A stretch of 33,158 nucleotides of DNA from an uncultured Actinomycetes bacterium (GTDB lineage Bacteria > Actinomycetota > Acidimicrobiia > Acidimicrobiales > SZUA-35). The stretch's first letter is position 1. Every line of letters begins with the position of its first letter. The stretch is taken from the NCBI GenBank assembly GCA_902826025.1, contig CADEDH010000071.1, positions 1 to 33,158 on the forward strand, read 5' to 3'. This document shows positions 23,701 through 30,667 of this stretch, one piece after another. Made by a program: the position numbers and the translations under genes. Under the pieces are notes generated by a model. It did not search any database. It saw nothing but the letters and a program-made list of their open reading frames with translations, and was not told where the DNA came from.

Positions 23701-25555
23701 AGCCCGGCGTGTCGATGATGTCCGACTCCGCCATGTAGTAGAAGTACTCCTCGGGGAAGTTCTGGTAGTCGGGCAGAGCCGAGATGGCGCCCCCGGTGTA
23801 GAAGTCATCGGGCAGGACGATGCAGAAGGGATCGTTGGGGTCGAGGCACTCACCCAGGCGGACACCGTTCTCGTCCTGGTACCACAGGGGGAAGCCGGTC
23901 TCGGGGTTGATCCCGTCAGGCCCCAGGCCGTCGGGGCCGGTGGACACGGCGGCCACGCCGCCGGTGCCGGTGGCATCGAGGGTCACCTCGACCGGACCGC
24001 CCGAGGTGTTGGCCGACACCTTGAGGGCGGCGGCGTAGGCGTGGCTGTGCAGCGGCTGGAAGCCGACGCTGAAGGTGCAGGTGTCGGTGCCGGTTGCGGG
24101 CACGAACACGCCCTCACAGGTGTTGTTCACCACCCGGAAGGCCTGGCGGTCCTGGCTGTCGAACGAGCCGGTGACGTTGATGAACTCGAGGTTCGTCACC
24201 TGCAGCGGAGCGTCGCCGGCGTTGGTGATCGTGACCGTCTGCGATTGGCTGAGCAGCCCCACCCGCACCGCACCGAAGCTCAGGGCGGTCGGGTTGACGA
24301 CGAGCGCCGGCTCCTCGCCGACGTTGCTGCCGGTGCCCTGCACCGCCACGGTGAGCGGGGAGTGGGGCCGGGGGTTGGTGCCGTCGGTGAAGGCGATGGA
24401 GATGGTGCCTGTGCGCAGACCGGTGGTGCTGGGCGAGAACGTCACCCGGATGTCGCAGGTCTCGTCGAGCGCCCGCACCAGGCCGGCCGCGCACGATGAC
24501 GCGGGGGTCACCGTGAACTCCGGGTTGGAGCTGGCGACGCTGGCGATCGTGGTCGGGTCGGCGTCGACGTTGGTGATCGTGATGGTTCGCTCGTTGGAGG
24601 TGGTTGCCATCTCCTGCCCACCGAAGTCGAGCTTCGGGGTGGACGACACGAGCGGGCCGGCGAGGCGACCCTGGACGGTGAACAGGTTGGTCGACGCCAC
24701 CTGGGTGCTGGTGTTGTCGAGGATGGTGAACACGTTGTTGATGCCGCCCACGATCGGGTGCAGCACCGTGTTGTCGCCGCCCAGGTACCCGGGGTCGGCC
24801 AGTGGGTTCACCGCCGGGTCCCACCGCAGGAAGCCCTGGGTGAAGATCGGGCTGCCCGTGGCCTGGCCGAAGTTGCAGGGCGACGTGGGGGTGGGCACAC
24901 AGCCGATGTCGACCGTGCCCACCGTCGACGGGATGCTGCCGTCCTCGGTGGTGGTCAGCGTGGTCTGCCCGTAAGGGTGGATGAAGATGTAGGCCTGGTT
25001 GGGGCAGAGGCCGCCCCGCACGGTCACCCGCACCCGGGCGAACACCATCTGCTCGCCCGGTACCGGAAGGTCATTGGCGAAGGCGCCTTCCACCGCGGTG
25101 CGCACCGAGGCCTGGCCCGGGTTGGCCGCCAGTGGGTTGGTCGCACCCACGCACCCCGGGGTGGCGATCCGGTCCGACTCGGCCACGTGATAGAAGAACT
25201 CGTCGGGGAAGTTGCTCGGGAACGACAGCGGCTGGAGCGGGTCGTACACCCCGGGGGTCGGGAGCAGCGTGCAGTGGGCGGTGTCGGCCGGATCGAGACA
25301 GGTGTCGACCCGCACGCCGCTCGAATCCTCGTACCAGGTGGGGAACCCGTACTCGTCGCGGCTGGCGCTGGCGGCGGGCCCGGCGGCCTCAGCCGGCGTG
25401 ATCGGGAAAGGAACCGCCACCAGTGCCGTGAGCACGCTGAGGAGGCCTACGACCGTCGCGATCGGTCGATTGAGAAGCGAGCGATGGAGCCTTCTGGCTC
25501 CCCGCCCGCGAGAAACTTGCGCCCTGCGACGCGCAAGCCCGCACCCGGTTGTCAT
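20774..25555 (-). CDS. Large secreted protein: triplicated novel module plus choice-of-anchor D domains
   Basis: A 1593-residue protein. The signal peptide lies near residues 27-57 (LNRPIATVVGLLSVLTALVA, then AEAA). The body has a regular plan. A roughly 200-residue module begins near 68, 555 and 1019, marked by GFPxWYxDxxGVR, CxDPxxxxC, FPxEFFY, and ANTTYxxxHPYG segments. Each module is followed by two ASPM/SPD-2/Hydin-type (choice-of-anchor D) immunoglobulin-like domains, near 307 and 423, 788 and 907, 1248 and 1367. One more follows from about 1470. I do not recognise the module as a named family. No C-terminal anchor or LPxTG is seen, so it is released or held non-covalently. Start ATG 25555 has AGGAGGG upstream and matches the signal peptide. 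A surface or extracellular structural role is inference. Confidence 0.88.
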   Translation of the reverse strand: MTTGCGLARRRAQVSRGRGARRLHRSLLNRPIATVVGLLSVLTALVAVPFPITPAEAAGPAASASRDEYGFPTWYEDSSGVRVDTCLDPADTAHCTLLPTPGVYDPLQPLSFPSNFPDEFFYHVAESDRIATPGCVGATNPLAANPGQASVRTAVEGAFANDLPVPGEQMVFARVRVTVRGGLCPNQAYIFIHPYGQTTLTTTEDGSIPSTVGTVDIGCVPTPTSPCNFGQATGSPIFTQGFLRWDPAVNPLADPGYLGGDNTVLHPIVGGINNVFTILDNTSTQVASTNLFTVQGRLAGPLVSSTPKLDFGGQEMATTSNERTITITNVDADPTTIASVASSNPEFTVTPASSCAAGLVRALDETCDIRVTFSPSTTGLRTGTISIAFTDGTNPRPHSPLTVAVQGTGSNVGEEPALVVNPTALSFGAVRVGLLSQSQTVTITNAGDAPLQVTNLEFINVTGSFDSQDRQAFRVVNNTCEGVFVPATGTDTCTFSVGFQPLHSHAYAAALKVSANTSGGPVEVTLDATGTGGVAAVSTGPDGLGPDGINPETGFPLWYQDENGVRLGECLDPNDPFCIVLPDDFYTGGAISALPDYQNFPEEYFYYMAESDIIDTPGCGASEPGRAFIRFADEAAFGSGAPADGDQMVFGRIRLVVTSGLCANTTYHITHPYGEFDVTTDAAGGVRRNAATSDVGCAPLGTFDCNFAEALASPVLGAFLRQVNAPPGYLGDPNLPAPVTGAPYIAVGETDPANYFRIEQGTDVIGETTQFTVMGRLVGPVMATPPSLSFGVVELLTTSPEQTVTFTNDGLAPVTVANATLAGPTGLPTSDYAITNDGCAGQTLDPLSINPSDSCEVRVTFTPQANGTRVANLLLNHGGLNNPLRVPLSGIGGAAVGEPAISVDPPAASFADLHVGEVSASESIRVSNEGGSALLIVGEPSISGPGAANFTLVNGCLDPVPVDADCVIDVAFAPGAAGKHTASLDIPSNVAAIPVVSVPLDGRGSTATPLAAATNNAAGFPDYFGDNNGVRLEPCYDPGNPQDPNCVVLGDGGYNPANPLSFPGNFPSEFFYSLVDSEPLIVPADGACAGGGGDGGTAFLRVALEGTFGTGTPLAGQQIMFARVRINADGLCANTTYEFVHPYGTSTLTSDGEGVIRSTTDVPNVVGSTLLANGFLRWDPNEGPQAPAGYLGDARTFHSVVGSIYRPEGPGTEPVNYFEVVGGSLADVSTDQFLVSGRMAGPVVANKTAIDFGPQGQGTTGANQTVTLTNLSPDAVDSLAVILSGADASDFSLSVPPAGTCGSATSLEQDQTCTVNVAFAPAATSVGAKAATLSIAHSGLGSPIVVSLAGTATEVGTPEINLSRTSIAFGNQNVTTTSGPQTVIVTNTGNADLAVNSALLSGAGASSFTVVNGCAAPVPGAPGPGNTCTITVRFAPVSNGAKSATLTINSDDPLRGNVTVALTGTGVSPVISMTPTGTATAPITMSTGAGGSKSTTINVTNTGTAPLSLIGAPALQFVNQTVTNPVLAPNAPNPLKFTATHNCNNIAAGGKCKITVTFTPGAGTRNQRYAVQLNVLSNASNGTQSAFLRGTRT

Positions 25556-25636
25556 TGGATTCTTTTCCCTCCTGGGCGTCGTCTTAGCGCCCAATCCACC
25601 TTGATGACCAGGGTCCACCACCCTTGGCCACACGCC

Positions 25637-25665
25637 GTTATACTGGCGCGTCTCGGAAAGTTCAA
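25637..25665 (-). promoter_or_regulatory. Promoter of the large secreted protein
   Basis: On the minus strand TTGAAC (25660-25665), a 17-bp spacer and TATAAC (25637-25642) make a good sigma-70-type promoter, unusually close to consensus for this window. Transcription would start near 25630, about 75 nt before the ATG at 25555. The rest of the 212-bp gap serves the rightward BKACE gene, where only the GGGGG ribosome site is clear. Confidence 0.65.
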
Positions 25666-25767
25666 ACCTCAAAGCTGTTTGACGCCGGGTTTGGGCAGTT
25701 CTGCTCGCCGGCCCTGGGTCGCTAGTGTCATTTGGGTGACGCAGTAGCCGCGACCAGGGGGAACAGC

Positions 25768-26655
25768 ATGAACGAGCAGCCGGTAATCATCGAGTGCGCC
25801 ATCAACGGGGTGGGCCGCAAGGAGCGCAATCCGCACATCCCCCGCTCGCCGGGAGAGGTGAAGAGCGACAGCCTGGCCTGTCTCGACTCCGGGGCGGCCA
25901 TCATCCACGCCCACAACTCGAGCATCCGCCTCGTGGGCCAGGACGCGGTCGACGACTACGTGGCCGCCTGGCGCGACATCCTGGAGGAGCGGCCCGACAC
26001 CCTGTGGTATCCCACCGGCGTGGTGGCCAGCTCCACCGAGGATCGCATAGCGCACCACGAGCTGCTGGCCGATCTGGGGCTCATCCGCATGGCGTATGTC
26101 GACCCGGGATCGACCAACACGGGCTGGGCCGACGAGGACGGCCTACCGGTGGGCTCGCCCTACATCAACACCTACGACCACATCCGGGCCGCCTTCGAGC
26201 AGTGCGAGCGGCGGCGGCTGGCCCCCGCCATCGCCATCTACGAGCCGGGCTGGCTCAACACCACGCTGGCCTACCACCGGGCCGGGCGGCTCCCGGCGGG
26301 GGCGATGGTGAAGCTGTACTTCGGCGACGAGTGGGGCCTGCTGGGCCGGAGCCGGGGGGTGAGCTTCGGCCTGCCCCCCACGGCCAACGCCCTGCTGGCC
26401 TACCTCGACATGCTGGAGGGGTCGGGCCTGGCGTGGTCGGTGTCGGCCTGGGGCGGCGATCTCATGCACTCGCCGGTGGCCCGCATGGCTGTGGAGTTGG
26501 GCGGGCATCTCCACGTGGGCTTGGAGGAGCACTTCGATCCCGGCCGCCAGCCCACCAACGGGGAGCTGGTGGAGGAAGCGGTGGCCCTGTGCCGCGAGGT
26601 GGGCCGGCCCGTCGCCACCTGCGCCCAGGCCGCCGACATCCTCGGCGTCCCCTAG
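25768..26655 (+). CDS. BKACE family (3-keto-5-aminohexanoate cleavage enzyme-like)
   Basis: A 295-residue TIM-barrel enzyme of the beta-keto acid cleavage family (DUF849), which condenses a beta-keto acid with acetyl-CoA and splits it to acetoacetate and a new CoA ester, using a divalent metal. The metal-ligand pair is in IIHAHNSS near residues 46-53. Also visible are LWYPTGVVASS, LPPTANALLAYLDML and the C-terminal HLHVGLEEHFDP segment typical of the fold. The family acts on many different keto acids and this member's substrate is unknown. The ATG at 25768 has GGGGG about 7 nt upstream. It is probably monocistronic, converging on the TetR gene. Confidence 0.9.
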   Translation: MNEQPVIIECAINGVGRKERNPHIPRSPGEVKSDSLACLDSGAAIIHAHNSSIRLVGQDAVDDYVAAWRDILEERPDTLWYPTGVVASSTEDRIAHHELLADLGLIRMAYVDPGSTNTGWADEDGLPVGSPYINTYDHIRAAFEQCERRRLAPAIAIYEPGWLNTTLAYHRAGRLPAGAMVKLYFGDEWGLLGRSRGVSFGLPPTANALLAYLDMLEGSGLAWSVSAWGGDLMHSPVARMAVELGGHLHVGLEEHFDPGRQPTNGELVEEAVALCREVGRPVATCAQAADILGVP

Positions 26656-26845
26656 CGTCCCTGCTCCCGCTCTCGTGGTGGGACCTAAGACCCTGTCGGA
26701 CCCGGGGTGGTCGGGGGTCTGCTGAATCCATGCGTGTCGGTACCACCATCATCTGCCGCCCGCACACGGCCACGAACTGTCGTCGACCCCCAGCGCTCGT
26801 CCCGGTGGCGCTGTGGGTCGGCGGCACAGCTCGGGTCGGTATCGC
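26656..26845. other. Convergent gap with a possible LLM-gene remnant
   Basis: This 190-bp gap lies between the BKACE and TetR 3' ends. An ATG at 26730 begins MRVGTTII, very like the start of LLM-class oxidoreductases (compare MRVGATIF at 7652). The sequence then runs into unrelated, low-quality codons and through the end of the TetR gene. It may be the stub of a deleted gene, or chance. Confidence 0.25.
26785..26819. terminator. Hairpin between convergent genes
   Basis: GACCCCCAGCGC and GCGCTGTGGGTC pair over 12 bp with one mismatch around an 11-nt loop. It lies 26 bp past the TetR stop and could end transcription from either side. Confidence 0.55.
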
Positions 26846-27502
26846 TCAGCCCGACGCAGAGCCAGCAGCCAGCAGCAGGTTGGCCAGCTGGGCGGCGACC
26901 GCGCTCACCGCCGGGCCCTCGGGGTCGAGTCGCGTCTGAAGGGCGGTGCCATTGGCCGCCGCGATCAGCAGCGAGGCCATGGCCTCGGGCTCGATCCAGG
27001 CCGCCACCGCCCCGTCGCTCACCAGGACCCGGATCACGGCGGCCAGTCGCTGCCGCAGATGGATCATGAGCTGCCGGCCGCGCTCGGCCAGCGGGCTGGG
27101 TCCGCTTCCCAGCACCAGTGCGTCGAGATAGAGCGGCACGTCGTCGGCCGACCGCTCCAGCTCGGCCGTGAGGTCGCGCAGCGCCCCCATGAGGCGGATG
27201 ACGGGCGGCCCGTCGGCTTCCAGACCGTCCAACACCGGGGCCAGCCGCCGCTCCAGATCGCCGAAGACGGCCTCGGCCACCAACGCATCCTTGGAGCCGA
27301 ACCAGTAGGTGATGGCGGCCAGGTTGGCTCCGGCGGCGGCGGCGATCCGGCGCGACGTCGCACCGGCCACACCGTGGGCCCGTGCCGTGTCGAGCGCTCC
27401 CTGCACGAGGGCGGCCCGGGTGGCGGCGTCGGCCTCGTTGCCTTGCCCCGCCGAGCGGGCCCGTCGCTGGCCGGTCGGCTGCTGTTGGTCGCCGTCGGTC
27501 AT
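26846..27502 (-). CDS. TetR-family transcriptional regulator
   Basis: A 218-residue repressor-type protein. The N-terminal helix-turn-helix is clear: VAGATSRRIAAAAGANLAAI then TYWFGSKDALVAEAV, about residues 45-80. The C-terminal ligand domain is divergent, as usual. The start MTDGDQ at 27502 is chosen because GGAG lies 5 nt upstream; GTG at 27520 is less likely. A perfect inverted repeat at 27527-27542 lies between it and the divergent DUF2071 gene, so it probably represses itself and the DUF2071-acyl-CoA dehydrogenase-hydratase group. The ligand may be an acyl-CoA, judging by those genes; that is inference. Confidence 0.88.
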   Translation of the reverse strand: MTDGDQQQPTGQRRARSAGQGNEADAATRAALVQGALDTARAHGVAGATSRRIAAAAGANLAAITYWFGSKDALVAEAVFGDLERRLAPVLDGLEADGPPVIRLMGALRDLTAELERSADDVPLYLDALVLGSGPSPLAERGRQLMIHLRQRLAAVIRVLVSDGAVAAWIEPEAMASLLIAAANGTALQTRLDPEGPAVSAVAAQLANLLLAAGSASG

Positions 27503-27526
27503 CTCACTCCGGCCTTCCACTGTCCG

Positions 27527-27542
27527 TCATACATTCGTATGA
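27527..27542. promoter_or_regulatory. Probable TetR operator
   Basis: TCATAC-ATTC-GTATGA is a perfect 6-bp inverted repeat in the 62-bp divergent gap. It is AT-rich against the background and ends 9 bp before the -10 of the DUF2071 gene, a good site for repression of both genes. Confidence 0.65.
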
Positions 27543-27551
27543 AACCCATGC

Positions 27552-27557
27552 TACCCT
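27552..27557 (+). promoter_or_regulatory. Predicted -10 box, leaderless start at 27565
   Basis: TACCCT is followed by seven bases and ATG at 27565. The operator overlaps the region where -35 would lie. Confidence 0.45.
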
Positions 27558-27564
27558 GGCGATC

Positions 27565-28371
27565 ATGGCCACCGCGTCTCCCACTGCCGCCCCGCACCGG
27601 GACAACCCCATCGTGTCGCCCACCTGCCCCTTCGACGTACCGCATCCCACGATGGTGCACGAATGGAACCGGCTGACCTTCCTCCACTGGCCGGTCGACC
27701 CCGACCAGATGCAGGCCATGCTCCCGCCCGGCCTCACTGTCGACACCTGGGACGGCCAGGCCTGGGTGGGCCTCGTGCCGTTCCTGATGGTGGTCCGCCC
27801 GCCCCAGGGTCGGGCCGCCGTGCCCTGGCTCTCCCGCTTCTGCGAGACCAACGTGCGCACCTACGCCACGGCGGCCGACGGCAGCCGGGGTGTCTGGTTC
27901 CTGTCGCTCGACGCCGCCCGCCTCCCCGCCGTGGCCACGGCCCGGGGGGCCTACGGTCTGCCCTACTTCTGGTCGGCCATGCGCCACCAGGAGATCGGCG
28001 ACACCGTGAGCTACACCTGTATCCGCCGCTGGCCTGGGCCCCGCCACGCCACCTCCCGGGTGCGGGTACGGGTGGGCCGTCCCCTGGCCGACAGTGAGCT
28101 CACCGGGTTCGACCATTTCCTCACCGCCCGATGGCGGCTCTACATGCACCGGCCCCTCCTGCACGTGCCGGGTCGGCCGGCGCCCCTGCGCTACGCCCTG
28201 GCCCAGCACGACCCGTGGGCCCTCCATCGGGCCACCGTGGTCGACCTCGACGACGGCCTGGTGGCGGCGGCCGGCCTCGATGTCAGTGGCGACCCGATCG
28301 TCCACTGGTCGCCCGGCACCACCGTGCGCATCGGCCTGCCCCGACCCGTCCCCGAATTCTTGGGAGCCTGA
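27565..28371 (+). CDS. DUF2071 (YqjF-like) family protein
   Basis: A 268-residue protein of the YqjF/DUF2071 family, whose fold resembles acetoacetate decarboxylase. The conserved WNRLTFLHWPVDPDQMQAML near residues 33-52, the LPPGLTVDTWDGQAWVGLVP block and ETNVRTYA are all present. No enzymatic function is established for the family that I know of. It has no signal peptide. The ATG at 27565 appears leaderless, with TACCCT 7 nt upstream. It is divergent from TetR and probably the main target of that repressor; the acyl-CoA dehydrogenase starts 38 bp after it. Confidence 0.85.
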   Translation: MATASPTAAPHRDNPIVSPTCPFDVPHPTMVHEWNRLTFLHWPVDPDQMQAMLPPGLTVDTWDGQAWVGLVPFLMVVRPPQGRAAVPWLSRFCETNVRTYATAADGSRGVWFLSLDAARLPAVATARGAYGLPYFWSAMRHQEIGDTVSYTCIRRWPGPRHATSRVRVRVGRPLADSELTGFDHFLTARWRLYMHRPLLHVPGRPAPLRYALAQHDPWALHRATVVDLDDGLVAAAGLDVSGDPIVHWSPGTTVRIGLPRPVPEFLGA

Positions 28372-28397
28372 GCTGCGCACAGCGCCGCTCAGGCTCC

Positions 28398-28403
28398 TAC
28401 GTT
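28398..28403 (+). promoter_or_regulatory. Predicted -10 box, leaderless start at 28410
   Basis: TACGTT is followed by six bases and ATG at 28410, so the acyl-CoA dehydrogenase may have its own promoter as well as read-through from the DUF2071 gene. Confidence 0.4.
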
Positions 28404-28409
28404 CAGGGG

Positions 28410-29723
28410 ATGGCAGCAGGGGGAACAAGCCAGCACGACGACGTCGAAGCGGTGCGAGCCGAGGCCCGACACTTCTACGCCACCCAATGGGACCCCGATC
28501 GCACGGTGGCCGACTGGTACGACACACTCGTCCGGTCGGGCTGGGGCTACCCGGCCTGGCCCATCGCCTGGTCCGGGCGGGGTCTCAGCCCCCGGGCCGC
28601 CCGGGCGGCCCGGGACGAACGACGGGCCACCGGCGCCCTCGGCCCTCCGTCGGGCATCGGGCCCACCCTGCTCGCCCCCATGCTGTTCGCCCACGGCACC
28701 CCGGAGCAGACCGGCCGGTTCATCGAGGCCATGACCCTGGGCAACCAGACCTTCGCCCAGATGCTGTCGGAGCCCGACGCCGGCTCCGACCTGGCCGGGG
28801 TACGCACCCGGGCGGAGAACGACGGCGACGAGTGGGTGATCACGGGATCCAAGATCTGGACCTCCAACGCCGGCTCGGTCGACTACGGCATGCTTCTGGC
28901 CCGCACCAACTGGGACGTTCCCAAGCACGCCGGCCTCACGTTCTTCCTCATCCACCGGGACCAACCGGGGGTGGAGGTGCGGCCCCTGCGCCAGATGACG
29001 GGCGACGCCAAGTTCAACCAGGTGTTCTTCGACAACGCACGAGTGCCGGCGGCCGACGTGCTGGGCGACGTCGACGAGGGCTGGGCCGTCACCCGCACCT
29101 TCCTGGCCCACGAGAAGAACTCCTACAACCCCGACGCCCACGAGGGTGGCCCGTTCGGCAAGGTGATCGGCGACATGGCGGCCGGCGCCTTCATCGAGCA
29201 CCTGAAGCGCCAGACCACCACGTCGGCCCAGGGGCGGGGCATCGGCTCGGTGTTGGCCGACCTCGTGGCGCAATTCGATCAGGGTGACGACCCGCTGGTG
29301 CGCCAGGCCCTGGCCCGCCTCCACACCACCCGCCAGACGATGACGTTCACCAACCAGCGGGTCAAGGCCAGCCGATCAGGATCGGGGGGAGCCAGCCCGG
29401 CCGCACCGGCCCCCGGGGTGGAGGCGGCCGGGTCCAAGCTCACGGTGTCGGCCCTGACCCGGGCCCAACGGGATCTGGGCCTGGCCGTGCAGGGCCCCTA
29501 CGGGATGCTCACCGGCGACGACGCCCCCGCCGGCACCTTCCAGTACTTCGCCCTGTCCACCCCCGCCCTGTCGATCGCCGGCGGCACCGACGAGATCCAG
29601 CGCAACCACCTGGGGGAGCGGGTGCTGGGGCTGCCGTCGGAGCCCAGCCCCGAACGCACCGTCCCGTTCAAGGACCTGCCCGCCTCGGCGGCGGCTGCGA
29701 CCCGGCCGGGCGACCCGAAGTAG
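28410..29723 (+). CDS. Acyl-CoA dehydrogenase family protein
   Basis: A 437-residue FAD-dependent dehydrogenase for acyl-CoA thioesters. Motifs are MLSEPDAGSDLAGVRTRA near 116-133, GSKIWTSNAG near 147, QMTGDAKFNQVFFDNARVPA near 198-217 and the C-terminal GGTDEIQRNHLGERVLG. An Ala/Pro/Gly/Ser-rich segment near 325-345 separates two C-terminal helices and is probably a flexible insert. The length is a little above the family norm of about 390. ATG at 28410 is preceded by TACGTT at 6 nt and by a GGGG run. The enoyl-CoA hydratase follows at once, its -10 box overlapping this stop, which fits consecutive beta-oxidation-type steps. Confidence 0.9.
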   Translation: MAAGGTSQHDDVEAVRAEARHFYATQWDPDRTVADWYDTLVRSGWGYPAWPIAWSGRGLSPRAARAARDERRATGALGPPSGIGPTLLAPMLFAHGTPEQTGRFIEAMTLGNQTFAQMLSEPDAGSDLAGVRTRAENDGDEWVITGSKIWTSNAGSVDYGMLLARTNWDVPKHAGLTFFLIHRDQPGVEVRPLRQMTGDAKFNQVFFDNARVPAADVLGDVDEGWAVTRTFLAHEKNSYNPDAHEGGPFGKVIGDMAAGAFIEHLKRQTTTSAQGRGIGSVLADLVAQFDQGDDPLVRQALARLHTTRQTMTFTNQRVKASRSGSGGASPAAPAPGVEAAGSKLTVSALTRAQRDLGLAVQGPYGMLTGDDAPAGTFQYFALSTPALSIAGGTDEIQRNHLGERVLGLPSEPSPERTVPFKDLPASAAAATRPGDPK

Positions 29724-29726
29724 TGT
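29721..29726 (+). promoter_or_regulatory. Predicted -10 box, leaderless start at 29734
   Basis: TAGTGT overlaps the stop codon of the preceding gene and is followed by seven bases and ATG at 29734. Confidence 0.4.
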
Positions 29727-29733
29727 CCGACCC

Positions 29734-30624
29734 ATGGACTACGAGCTGATCATCTACGAGGTGCGGGACGGCGCCGCCCACATCACCCTCAACCGACCGG
29801 AGAAGCTCAACGCCCTGTCACAGCAGGTGCTGGAGGAGCTGAACCACGCCCTGTGGGAGGCCGACGACGACACGGCGGTACACGCGGTGGCCATCAAGGG
29901 CGCCGGCCGGGCCTTCTGCGCCGGCTACGACCTGGCCGCCGTCCGGGGGTCGAACGAGCGCGACGGCAAGGTGTACCGCTCCAACCGGACCTTCGACGAC
30001 GACCTGTGGCAGCTGGAGAAGGCCCAACGGCTGCGCATGGTGCTGTTCGACATGCACAAGCCGACGATCGCCCAGGTCCACGGCTACTGCCTGGCCGGTG
30101 GCACCGACATCGCCACCCTGTGCGACATGGTGATCGTGGCCGACGACGCCCGCATCGGTTTCCCCCCGGCCCGGGACCTCGGCGTGCTCCCCAACCAGAT
30201 GTGGCTCTACCACATCGGCCCCCAGTGGGCCAAGCGTCTCCTGCTCACCGGCGACACCATCACCGGGGCCGAGGCGGCCCAGCTCGGCCTGGCCCTCAAG
30301 GCCGTACCCCTGGCCGATCTGGAGGGCGAGGTGAACCAGCTGCTGGACCGGATGGCCAAGATCGACGCCGACCTGCTCACGGCGAACAAGCGGATCGTCA
30401 ACATCGGCCTGGAGCTGATGGGGGCCCGCACCCTGCAGCGGCTGGCGGCCGAGATGGACGCCCGGGGCCACCTGGCCGCCTCGGCCGCCGAGTTCCGGCG
30501 CACAGCCAAGGAACAGGGGTTGCGGGCGGCATTGACCGAGCGGGACGCCAAGTTCGGCGACGGGCGGGCCCGGGTCAACGGCCCGGAGAAGCGCGACGCC
30601 AACGGCCGCCTGATCGACGGGTAG
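29734..30624 (+). CDS. Enoyl-CoA hydratase/isomerase family protein
   Basis: A 296-residue crotonase-fold protein. Hydratase members add water to trans-2-enoyl-CoA. The N-terminal oxyanion segment is GAGRAFCAGYDL at 56-67, and the second reads YCLAGGTDIATLCD near 118-131. In classical hydratases the catalytic Glu lies in AGGGCE, and here that position is Asp125. The second Glu region reads FPPARDLGVLP, without the usual Glu. So it may be an isomerase, hydrolase or other crotonase member, not a standard hydratase. It follows the acyl-CoA dehydrogenase in the same direction. The start at 29734 is set by the family N-terminus and the leaderless spacing. Confidence 0.85.
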   Translation: MDYELIIYEVRDGAAHITLNRPEKLNALSQQVLEELNHALWEADDDTAVHAVAIKGAGRAFCAGYDLAAVRGSNERDGKVYRSNRTFDDDLWQLEKAQRLRMVLFDMHKPTIAQVHGYCLAGGTDIATLCDMVIVADDARIGFPPARDLGVLPNQMWLYHIGPQWAKRLLLTGDTITGAEAAQLGLALKAVPLADLEGEVNQLLDRMAKIDADLLTANKRIVNIGLELMGARTLQRLAAEMDARGHLAASAAEFRRTAKEQGLRAALTERDAKFGDGRARVNGPEKRDANGRLIDG

Positions 30625-30667
30625 CGCGGGTAGGGAACGCGACGTCGGCGGGCGACACTGTGTGACC

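Noticed and set aside
21545-24499. A 984-residue plus-strand open frame
   Set aside because: It is the antisense of the large secreted protein. Its composition (mostly G, R, H, A, V) is that of a GC-rich shadow, while the minus strand has a signal peptide, repeats and domains.
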